From Shewanella insulae (GTDB lineage: Bacteria; Pseudomonadota; Gammaproteobacteria; Enterobacterales; Shewanellaceae), in assembly GCF_009831655.1 (NCBI RefSeq), contig NZ_WRPA01000014.1, positions 1 through 64,000 of the forward strand: 64,000 bases of DNA. The letters are read 5' to 3'. The notes beneath the pieces were generated by a model. That model worked only from the letters and a program-made list of their open reading frames with translations, was not told the origin of the DNA and did no database searches. Below are positions 8,366 to 16,075 of this stretch, in pieces (the first letter of the stretch is position 1; each line of letters starts with the position of its first letter). The position numbers and the translations under genes are program-made.

Positions 8366-9952
8366 CTAATTGGCGTGGTACTTGTTTCGAAGAAACTCGA
8401 GATAGTCCGGATCATCTGTCGCTAAGTTAAAGCCTAATTGCCCGAGCTCCGAGTTAAGTCTGGCTAGATACTGCTCTTCATTCTCCGCAGGAAATCCATT
8501 TTCACGCACGACTTCAACTTTAGATAAAGAGTCTTTTGCGGCGAGAGCATTTCTATTACTTAGTTTCTGATTAGTATCATCATCCAATGTAGTTTGAAGA
8601 CCAAACATGTCACTGCGCAGTATCAAATTAATCCCCATACCCCGTGGACTTTCATCCGGCATCTTCGCAGTTATTTGTTGCGCTTCGCCCCGCTTCATCA
8701 CTTGAACTTGCTCTTTCTTTAACTCTGCAATCGCAAGTGGATGATGTGTCACCATCAGCAAATGGCTAGTTTCATGGTTTGGTACGAAATCACGGAGGAA
8801 CTTCAAGTACTTCACGGCCCATGAGGGATTGAGGTGCGTATCGGGCTCATCAAGTAAAAACAGGGAGTCTTTGCCACCGGTAAATTTGAGCAAGCCCAAT
8901 ACAGTGAGAAGCTGTTGCTCACCTTCACTGAGTTCTCGGAAAGTGAGCGGGTCTTTGCTGCTAGACACGTTCACCCGAATACTGACTTCTGAGATGATTT
9001 CAGAAAGCAGTGTACTTTCGAGCATTTTAAACAACTCATCAGGGCTGAGATCTTTGGCAAATTCACGGAGTGCCTCTACATCAGGCAAAAACAGATGAAA
9101 AAACTCATTGCGAATATTGCTACCAGTCAAAGAGGTATCTTCTTGGCGCGTAACCTTAACCGGTGACAGCGTGTGTTTAATTAGCTCGTCCAAAAAGCGG
9201 CGAACAACGCCCCGAGCTCCCCAAAACAATTCCCCTTTCTTTTTTGCCCAACCAGGTTGCCGCATCACGAAGTGAATACTGTCTAAACCTTCAATGCCTA
9301 AGTGCTCTAGCAGAAAAGCTTTTTCTGCGTTGTCTTGCTCTGATAAGAAAAACGCCAATAGCACGAATTGGCTATGATGAGGTTTCGCATAAAACAGCGG
9401 GCGAATATCGCCTTTTAAATCCAACTCATCTTTGAGCAGGCGACGGTAGAAATCGGTGCGATGTTTCTTAAAGTGATTCTCTAAGCGATCACTGGGACCG
9501 GAATAGTAAGCAAATACATAATTTGGCAGATATGGTGCTTTTCCTTCCTTATCGCGTTTCACCTTTGAAAACGGAACGGTATTGCCTGATAGCGTCTTGC
9601 CAAACATGTCATTAGGTACATTGTCAGCCAATAAGTCTCGCACCTGTACTTGGTATTGCTTAGCAGTAGTGCCACGAGTTGGGTCGGCATCAATGGTGAT
9701 TTCCTGCCATCGTTCGCTAAACTGATTTGATTTATGAGGCTCGCCAAGTCGATAAATCAACTCGTATGAAAACGGAGGTTCCTGGCCCAAATCGAGGTTA
9801 CGAAATATCGCCACTAAAGCTTCCAGCACGTTGGATTTACCCGAACCATTGCACCCAACCACAACAGTCATCAGGTGGTCTTCATCAAAGTCCACCTTCA
9901 CATTTTCAAGGTTTTTAAAACGAGAGCGAATATGTAACTTATCTACTTTCAT
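8366..9952 (-). CDS. PtuA-like AAA/ABC-type ATPase (Septu-like, restriction-system associated)
   Basis: A 528-residue SMC/ABC-type ATPase. Counting from ATG 9952, which has AGGAT just upstream, it has a Walker A GCNGSGKS (33-40), signature LSEGEQQL (341-348), Walker B LLDEPDTHLNP (366-376) and switch THHP (402-405). There is no TOPRIM nuclease domain like that of OLD proteins. ATPases of this size beside a small HNH protein occur in Septu and as 'restriction system-associated' genes inside type I loci, as here directly after hsdS (gap about 20 bases). It probably senses infection and controls the HNH partner. Confidence 0.8.
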   Translation of the reverse strand: MKVDKLHIRSRFKNLENVKVDFDEDHLMTVVVGCNGSGKSNVLEALVAIFRNLDLGQEPPFSYELIYRLGEPHKSNQFSERWQEITIDADPTRGTTAKQYQVQVRDLLADNVPNDMFGKTLSGNTVPFSKVKRDKEGKAPYLPNYVFAYYSGPSDRLENHFKKHRTDFYRRLLKDELDLKGDIRPLFYAKPHHSQFVLLAFFLSEQDNAEKAFLLEHLGIEGLDSIHFVMRQPGWAKKKGELFWGARGVVRRFLDELIKHTLSPVKVTRQEDTSLTGSNIRNEFFHLFLPDVEALREFAKDLSPDELFKMLESTLLSEIISEVSIRVNVSSSKDPLTFRELSEGEQQLLTVLGLLKFTGGKDSLFLLDEPDTHLNPSWAVKYLKFLRDFVPNHETSHLLMVTHHPLAIAELKKEQVQVMKRGEAQQITAKMPDESPRGMGINLILRSDMFGLQTTLDDDTNQKLSNRNALAAKDSLSKVEVVRENGFPAENEEQYLARLNSELGQLGFNLATDDPDYLEFLRNKYHAN

Positions 9953-9971
9953 AGGCAATCCTAGCTCGATA

Positions 9972-11540
9972 TTATTCTTTGGCAGCCTTCTGCGCTAGTG
10001 TAAACCAATCCTGGCCGTCATCACCACGCTCAAGTTTCACAATGGATTTTTCGACAATCAACTCCTGGCGGATATCCAAAAAAAACTGTTCCAATTGGTC
10101 TGTATCGCTATCGCTGGGGTAGCCAGCTGCTGCTAATAATTGTTGGCCACTTAGCGGTTCTCCAGCCTCTTTTAATGCGTCAACGACTTTGATGATCTGC
10201 TTACTCATACGACTACCTGTCTTATTTTTTATGGCGGTGCGTTTCGGTTTTGGCTGTTTTTTAATGGCTTCACGCTCCGCCGCAATTTTGGCTAATAGGG
10301 CTTCGGCGCTATTTTCGCCGCTGATAAGTTCGGGGTTCGCTGCACGCCAGTCGGCAGTGAGTTCACCACGGAAAGCTCTGGCAAGAATGGACTGAGTTAA
10401 ATTATTGACCCGTTCTAATGCTGCAGTAGCTTTTTGTTCAATGCTATCGGCAAAGGCTAAGAGTTCTTCTACCCGACGGACGATTTCGGCTTGTTCAAGG
10501 ACTGATGGCAAGGGAACTTTCAATCCTTTTACAGAGCCTTGATTAATTGTATTTTGTCCAGCGCTTGTTGATAAGCTACTTTGTAAATAATGCCTACCAA
10601 CTCCTTCATTCGCTACAAAGGTCAAATAAGTAGGTAATACTTTTTCAGTATCGAGTCTTAAGCGAATAAAGTGATCACAAAAACCTTCAGAGCAATCATT
10701 TTGGCGATATTCAATAAAGCGGCCAGCCAAGTCTGCACTGCCATTAACGCGGATAACTAGAATATCTCCACTCCTTAGGGAGTATTTTTCTAGCTCCTTC
10801 TCATTAAGCTTAATTTGGCGCTCTTTACCAAAAATACGAATAGCATTCTTAAAGTCAGCTAACCTGAGAATGGTTGTATCTTGACCAACTTTACCGCTTC
10901 TCTTAGATAACCCGTTAGCTGAAGCTATGATGATGTCACCCAGCAGCGTATTTTCCCAACTTTGCTGAGTGTTTTCCCCACGCCATTCTTCTGTCAATTT
11001 GCCACTCACTGCGGCGGCGAGGACGGATTGGCGGAATGATTTCAAGATGGCGGGGATGGCATCGAGGCGGGCTTTGGTGCTTTCCACCTGTGCCAGCAGT
11101 TCATCCAGCTTGTCGGCAATGACTCTTTGTTCGGCTAGTGGGGGGATTGCAAAATTAAGCTCTTTAAAAAACTTAAAATGCCTAGAGTATCCTTTATCAG
11201 GAATTTCAAGTGAACATAGCTGATGATAAGCTAAGCGTGCTTCTATGAAACGTTTAGATTGAAGTATTTTAGTTCCATCAGCACCGGGAACAAAGCTGAA
11301 ATTAATCCATTTAACAGTTCTTGTGTGATCTCCAAAGACGATTAGAGGCTCATCGACTGTGATAACTTTATTTTCATCATTTACATAGCCAGCAACATTA
11401 CCTTGTCCCTGGTCTACAACAGGAAATTTACCGAAATCAAGGCAATCTTTCGTTTTAACTTTCTTATCTGTTGTAGCGATCAAAGAGAAGGCATCAGATG
11501 CCAAAATATTAACCCACTCCTCTGGAATCACTTGGCTCAT
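9972..11540 (-). CDS. hsdS: type I restriction specificity subunit HsdS
   Basis: A 522-residue specificity subunit that would choose the two-part target sequence for both methylation and cleavage. It shows two target-recognition domains, each followed by a conserved coiled-coil spacer: PPLAEQRVIADKLDELLAQV (from about 127) ending SGKLTEEWR, and LEQAEIVRRVEELLAFAD (from about 342) ending RGELTADWR. A C-terminal extension of about 100 residues with a winged-helix-like part follows. The first domain resembles no part of the second, so the target should be asymmetric. Its ATG overlaps hsdM by 4 bases. Confidence 0.93.
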   Translation of the reverse strand: MSQVIPEEWVNILASDAFSLIATTDKKVKTKDCLDFGKFPVVDQGQGNVAGYVNDENKVITVDEPLIVFGDHTRTVKWINFSFVPGADGTKILQSKRFIEARLAYHQLCSLEIPDKGYSRHFKFFKELNFAIPPLAEQRVIADKLDELLAQVESTKARLDAIPAILKSFRQSVLAAAVSGKLTEEWRGENTQQSWENTLLGDIIIASANGLSKRSGKVGQDTTILRLADFKNAIRIFGKERQIKLNEKELEKYSLRSGDILVIRVNGSADLAGRFIEYRQNDCSEGFCDHFIRLRLDTEKVLPTYLTFVANEGVGRHYLQSSLSTSAGQNTINQGSVKGLKVPLPSVLEQAEIVRRVEELLAFADSIEQKATAALERVNNLTQSILARAFRGELTADWRAANPELISGENSAEALLAKIAAEREAIKKQPKPKRTAIKNKTGSRMSKQIIKVVDALKEAGEPLSGQQLLAAAGYPSDSDTDQLEQFFLDIRQELIVEKSIVKLERGDDGQDWFTLAQKAAKE

Positions 11541-13099
11541 CCTTTCACCCCACCAGCCAATGACTTAACCAAGGCTTCAAGATCGGCCAATGCGCCTTTT
11601 AGCTCAATCATGGCTTCATTCGCTAGCTCTTCTGGTGTACCTAAATCAGCCGCATCGACGCTGTTGGCATCTTTTAGCCATGAAATATCCAGTGAGTCGC
11701 CTTTGGTATCGCGGATAAACTCGCGGCTAAATACGCGCCAGCGGCTATGTGCTAGGCGTGGGTCTACACCCTTGTTAGCGTCAGTGCTTTCGACTTCGAC
11801 CTCTTCGGCATTAAAGCTCCATTCACCCTCTTTGCGTTCTGCTAGTGGAATCTTATACACCGCTTCAAAAGGTTTTAGGTGTTGCTCGCCAAAGGGGGTA
11901 CGTTTGCCAAAGCTTGGCATATTGGTGCGTAGGTCATACACCCAGGTATTGGTGGTGCAGTTTTCTTCTTGGTGCTTGTCGACCTCAGAACCTTTGGTAA
12001 AGAACAGCACATTGGTCTTAACGCCTGCCGCATAGAAGATGCCTGTCGGTAAACGTAATATAGTGTGCAGGTTACACTTATGCATTAAATCGCGGCGGAT
12101 ATCGGTACCGACGCCAGCTTCAAATAACACGTTGTCGGGCAAGACCACGGCAGCACGGCCACCAGCTTTTAAGTTGCGGTAAATGTGCTGTAAAAATGCC
12201 AGCTGCTTGTTGCTGGTGGGATAGGTTAAATCGTCACGGGTGATAGAGGCATCACCGCCTTTACTGGTACCAAAGGGCGGATTAGCCAGAATGATATCGG
12301 CTTTAGGCAATGCGGCACCGACTTGGCCAAGTGAGTTACCTAAATGTACGACGCCTTCCTCGTCGCCCTCCATGCCATGCAGTAGGCAGTTCATTAAGGC
12401 TAAGCGGCGGGTCGAGGGGACTAGCTCAACCCCCACAAAGGCGTTGTTTTTTTGAAACTCGACTTGCTTGGCATCTAGGTCAAAGTGGTCATCGGTTTGG
12501 CTTTTAATGTACGTATCGGCGGCAATCAGAAAGCCTGCGGTACCAGCTGCAGGGTCTTGAATGACTTCGCCTGCTTGTGGGTTAATCACCCTCACCATTG
12601 AGTCGATTAATGCGCGAGGGGTGAAGTACTGGCCAGCGCCCGATTTAGTCTCGTTAGCGTTCTTTTCTAACAAGCCTTCGTACAAGTCGCCTAAGCCATC
12701 TTTTTGCGCGCTAAACCAGTCGATAGAGTCAAGAGACTTAATCAGTTGACTTAAATGGCGTGGCTCGCGCAGGCGGGTTTGGGCATCGGCATAAATGGCG
12801 AGGATGAGTGGGTCGGCATGTAGGGTGTTCCCCTCGCTGTCTTTGCCTGTCGACAAGGTGAGCAACATGCGCTTATAGTCATCAAGCAGGTTTAAGCCGT
12901 CTTTGTTACTTAAATCTGTCCAGCGGCAGCCCTCTGGCAGCGTGTGCTTATTGAGTAGGCCCGCTTCGCTGTTCTCGTGGACCATTTTAATGAATAGTAG
13001 TAAGACGAGCTCGGTAACGTAGTCTGAATAGTTAATGCCGTCGTCACGCAGTACGTCACACAGGTTCCACAGTTTTTGTACGATGTCGTTGTTGTTCAT
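11537..13099 (-). CDS. hsdM: type I DNA adenine methyltransferase HsdM
   Basis: A 520-residue N6-adenine methyltransferase subunit. The helical N-terminal HsdM domain (1-135) is followed by GQYFTPR (156-162), the SAM-binding motif DPAAGTAGF (182-190) and the catalytic motif NPPFGT (273-278), all in the order of the gamma class. It would methylate one adenine per strand in the sequence set by HsdS and protect host DNA from HsdR. Gene order fic, hsdM, hsdS suggests a single transcript. The partner hsdR is separated by about 5 kb of inserted genes. Confidence 0.95.
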   Translation of the reverse strand: MNNNDIVQKLWNLCDVLRDDGINYSDYVTELVLLLFIKMVHENSEAGLLNKHTLPEGCRWTDLSNKDGLNLLDDYKRMLLTLSTGKDSEGNTLHADPLILAIYADAQTRLREPRHLSQLIKSLDSIDWFSAQKDGLGDLYEGLLEKNANETKSGAGQYFTPRALIDSMVRVINPQAGEVIQDPAAGTAGFLIAADTYIKSQTDDHFDLDAKQVEFQKNNAFVGVELVPSTRRLALMNCLLHGMEGDEEGVVHLGNSLGQVGAALPKADIILANPPFGTSKGGDASITRDDLTYPTSNKQLAFLQHIYRNLKAGGRAAVVLPDNVLFEAGVGTDIRRDLMHKCNLHTILRLPTGIFYAAGVKTNVLFFTKGSEVDKHQEENCTTNTWVYDLRTNMPSFGKRTPFGEQHLKPFEAVYKIPLAERKEGEWSFNAEEVEVESTDANKGVDPRLAHSRWRVFSREFIRDTKGDSLDISWLKDANSVDAADLGTPEELANEAMIELKGALADLEALVKSLAGGVKG

Positions 13100-13174
13100 T
13101 GGGTTCTCAATGTTTAATTTGGCTCATGATTGCAGCTGGCTAATTAACTGCATGCTTTACATTAGTTGGTTTAA

Positions 13175-14335
13175 TTACTTGTTGTTACTCGTATCAAAGT
13201 ACGGGCTAAACTGATTACTGTCTTTGGTCATCAGGGTGACAAATTTAGGGTGAACAAATAGCTTCTCTTTGCCCGATTGGACCTCTTCAAGCACACCAAT
13301 GTCACACAGCTGTTTTAAGTACACCGAGGCGGTTTGGCGCTTTGCTATATCGTTTTCAACCAAGTTTTGAATACGACAATAGGGCTGCTCAAAAATCACT
13401 TGTACTAGCTCATGGCTATAGATTTTGGGTAATTGCTGACGCACATATTCTGTGGTGTGTTCAATCAACTCGCGGGCGGCGGCTATTTTGTAGGTGGTCC
13501 ACTTAGCGGTTTGTTCAACGGCGTTAAGGATAAAGATGATCCACTCTTGCCATTCTAGCTTGGTGGTGACGTTAAGCAGTAAGCGGTAATAATCTTGCTT
13601 ATTGGCCACGATGTAGCGGCTTAGGTACAAAATAGGTGCGCTAAGCAGCTGTTGGTCGATCAGGTAAAGAATATTAAGCACGCGGCCTGTGCGGCCATTA
13701 CCATCAATAAAGGGATGAATGGCTTCAAACTGGTAATGGGCCATGGCCATTTTAATTAGTGGGTCAACATCATCTGCATTGTGTAAAAAGGCTTCCCAGT
13801 TGCTGAGCAAGTCACGAATAACGTTTTCGCCTGCTGGTGGGGTGTAAATCACCTCACCGGTGGCCTGATTGGTTAAGCTGGTGCCTGGTACTTTGCGCAC
13901 GTCCATTTGGACTGATTTTATGGTGCTGCAAATTTCTCGTGCCGTGGTTACACACAATGGGCGGCTAGTTAGCTCGGTAAAGCCTTGGTATAGGGCGGTG
14001 CGATAACGCAGCGCCTCTTTGGTCATAGGGTCGGCTTGGCTATCTTCTTGGGCATACTGAAATAGCTTGTCTGTGGTAGTGACTATGTTTTCAATCTCGC
14101 TACTGCCTTGGGCTTCTAGCAGTGGCAGTAAGTTGATTAGCAGGCCTTGATTAGGCAGTAACTCACCGGCTTGCTTTAGCTCAGCAAGGGCGGCACGGGC
14201 AGGAATACAAGCTTTAAGTATGGGTAAGGTTTCGGCCAACTCACCGAGTTTGCTGTCTAGTGGTAACGGCGGTAAATGGTTGTATGCTTGGTCAGCTTGC
14301 CATTTCATGTTTAAAAAACCTTCATTTATCGACAT
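13175..14335 (-). CDS. SoFic-like Fic adenylyltransferase, class II
   Basis: A 386-residue Fic protein with the full catalytic motif HPFIDGNGRTGR (207-218), which transfers AMP from ATP to a protein hydroxyl. The inhibitory motif (S/T)xxxE(G/N) is present as SSEIEN (78-83) before the Fic core, so it is class II and self-inhibited. A C-terminal winged helix (about 320-375) could bind DNA. Length and layout match the Shewanella oneidensis protein SoFic. It precedes hsdM by 75 bases. Its start codon lies inside one of several ATGTCGAT repeats, which suggests autoregulation. Confidence 0.9.
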   Translation of the reverse strand: MSINEGFLNMKWQADQAYNHLPPLPLDSKLGELAETLPILKACIPARAALAELKQAGELLPNQGLLINLLPLLEAQGSSEIENIVTTTDKLFQYAQEDSQADPMTKEALRYRTALYQGFTELTSRPLCVTTAREICSTIKSVQMDVRKVPGTSLTNQATGEVIYTPPAGENVIRDLLSNWEAFLHNADDVDPLIKMAMAHYQFEAIHPFIDGNGRTGRVLNILYLIDQQLLSAPILYLSRYIVANKQDYYRLLLNVTTKLEWQEWIIFILNAVEQTAKWTTYKIAAARELIEHTTEYVRQQLPKIYSHELVQVIFEQPYCRIQNLVENDIAKRQTASVYLKQLCDIGVLEEVQSGKEKLFVHPKFVTLMTKDSNQFSPYFDTSNNK

Positions 14336-14446
14336 AAACAGAGAATGCAGTGAGCTTATGTCGATTCAATCGACATGTAAAGCAAACATGTTTATAAAAC
14401 ATGATTAAATCGACATGTGTTACGTGTTTTGAGTGAATATGTCGAT
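14328..14446. promoter_or_regulatory. ATGTCGAT operator array upstream of fic
   Basis: The element ATGTCGAT or its complement occurs five times: 14328-14335 (covering the fic start codon), twice as the perfect palindrome ATGTCGATTCAATCGACAT at 14358-14376, at 14409-14416 and at 14439-14446. A second palindrome, CATGTTTATAAAACATG, lies at 14387-14403. The arrangement looks like binding sites for a dimeric repressor, possibly the winged helix of the Fic protein. Confidence 0.7.
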
Positions 14447-14594
14447 GGCATCAACATTACACAGTTCTGAGCCACTTTGCCAAAGGTCGTTACTCACAAT
14501 GACTCGCAAACAGGCTAGCGAAAATAATTATGACAAAAGTCACATATTATTGGTGTATCATACTGATGTCATTAACTTTATAGGCAACTAGATT

Positions 14595-15326
14595 TTGCGT
14601 AGCAAACTATACCGATGGTTCTTTGTGGTCATATCACCTTACTTGCCTAACACTGATGTTGGTCAATTTATCAAATGGAAGCTGGCATTGCTTTTAGTGG
14701 GCGATGAGTTCCATCAGCACAATTTATTAAATAACCGCGATAAATTAACGCCCCATTTTGCACACAATACCCCTTTGCAAGCAGATCTAGCCGAGTTACT
14801 TCCTAGTGATGCAACAACGAATGTAAAAGTGTTAGACATTGGTGCTGGGCCAGTGAGTAAAGTCGGTAAAATACATAATGGACATGAAATTGAGTTAGTA
14901 CCTATCGATCCTATGGCAGACAAATACCAAAAAATACTGAATGCACTTAATTTACAGCCTAAATATTGGACTCGTTATGGTGAGGGAGAGCGACTTAGCC
15001 AACAGTTTGAGCAAAACTCATTTGATTTAATTCATGCTCGCAACAGCATAGATCACTGTCTCAACCCCATTAAAGTCATTGAAGAAGCGATTACGGTTTT
15101 AAAGCCTAAGCATTACTTTTATTTGAACCATTATCGTAATGAGGGCAAAGCGGCTAAGTATTATGGGCTACATCAATGGAATTTTGATGTTGTGGATGGT
15201 GACTTCATCATTAGCAATCGTTTTGGTGAACAAATCAATGTCAATAATACCCTTTCAGGAAAAGCATTGGTTCACCTAACCAAGCACACAGCTGAACGCT
15301 TAGTTGTGGTAATACAAAAGCAATGA
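14595..15326 (+). CDS. class I SAM-dependent methyltransferase
   Basis: A 243-residue protein starting at TTG, with a weak AGG upstream and no early ATG. The SAM-binding motif VLDIGAGP is at about 79-86, with ELVPIDPM as the acidic strand-2 loop and FDLIHARNSIDH as motif post-II, typical of the methyltransferase 11/25 folds. HARNSIDHCLNP recalls sugar or small-molecule methyltransferases rather than DNA enzymes: no (D/N)PP(Y/F) motif is present. It overlaps the next gene by 4 bases. It forms half of an inserted cassette facing two glycosyltransferase genes, so the substrate may be a glycan. Confidence 0.75.
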   Translation: MRSKLYRWFFVVISPYLPNTDVGQFIKWKLALLLVGDEFHQHNLLNNRDKLTPHFAHNTPLQADLAELLPSDATTNVKVLDIGAGPVSKVGKIHNGHEIELVPIDPMADKYQKILNALNLQPKYWTRYGEGERLSQQFEQNSFDLIHARNSIDHCLNPIKVIEEAITVLKPKHYFYLNHYRNEGKAAKYYGLHQWNFDVVDGDFIISNRFGEQINVNNTLSGKALVHLTKHTAERLVVVIQKQ

Positions 15327-16075
15327 AGTGGCTCGTTTTGGGTAATGGCGTTAAAGATGTTGACATATGTTGTTTATCTAACAACACCAATATCATTGTA
15401 TTTAATGAGGGTTTTAGTGAACTCGTTGGTGTCTGCCGAATTCAGAACCCCAAAATATCAGGGCTAAGTTCATCATTTAACATTGAAGGCCTCCAGCCTT
15501 TTGATGGGTTTGAAGCACTGTTTAATAGTCTGTATAGCTTGCTGCAGACTGATCTTAATAATGTTCCATCAAGTGGCACTGTTTTACTGGCCACATTAGC
15601 TGCTAACAATATACAAGCCAGAGTCGTTGGGATGAATTTACTTCCTTCTATAGCCCGCCAAACGACATTAAGAACCCACATCCCTAATCCATGTCACTTC
15701 CATAACTGGCTAGGTGAGCGGCGTTATGCCTTAATACACAAATTTGGCCAGCAATTCGATTGGAAAGCATTGCGTTTAAATAAACCCTTATTGGGCACAC
15801 TCAATGTACCTGATCCTTTTTCGCTATTAAAAGCACTCGCTACAACGCCAAATGATATTGCTTTGGCTAAGCTCATTAGCAATATTTCGGCGGACTGTTG
15901 GCTCAATAGCAGTTCCATCGAAAGCTTGCAGCAGGCTGAGGGGTACTTCTATCTGCGACGCGATCAACAGAGAACAAGTAATTGGTGGCTGTATCATAAT
16001 CAAGCTTCCAAATACCTGGCAGATACCCACATAAAATTAGCATGGTGCCAGCAATCGCTACTGCTAGGGACTTAA
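15323..16075 (+). CDS. unknown protein of the glycosyltransferase cassette
   Basis: A 250-residue protein starting MKWLVLGNG, a nucleotide- or sugar-binding-looking first strand and glycine loop. Central motifs PSSGTVLLATLAA and GMNLLPS, then PCHFHNWLGERRYALI, suggest an enzyme of the sialyltransferase-like or small-glycan type, but I cannot assign a family. It is translationally coupled to the methyltransferase (ATGA overlap), and its 3' end overlaps the opposing 999-residue gene by 12 bases. Base composition matches the cassette. It should be treated as new. Confidence 0.65.
   Translation: MKWLVLGNGVKDVDICCLSNNTNIIVFNEGFSELVGVCRIQNPKISGLSSSFNIEGLQPFDGFEALFNSLYSLLQTDLNNVPSSGTVLLATLAANNIQARVVGMNLLPSIARQTTLRTHIPNPCHFHNWLGERRYALIHKFGQQFDWKALRLNKPLLGTLNVPDPFSLLKALATTPNDIALAKLISNISADCWLNSSSIESLQQAEGYFYLRRDQQRTSNWWLYHNQASKYLADTHIKLAWCQQSLLLGT

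Noticed and set aside
11403..12035. 210-residue plus-strand open frame
   Set aside because: Antisense to hsdS and hsdM; composition is low-complexity Ser/Ala/Leu typical of shadows.
14595..15326. DNA methyltransferase of the restriction system
   Set aside because: It lacks the (D/N)PP(Y/F) catalytic motif of amino-DNA methylases and the PCQ motif of C5 enzymes; hsdM already fills that role.
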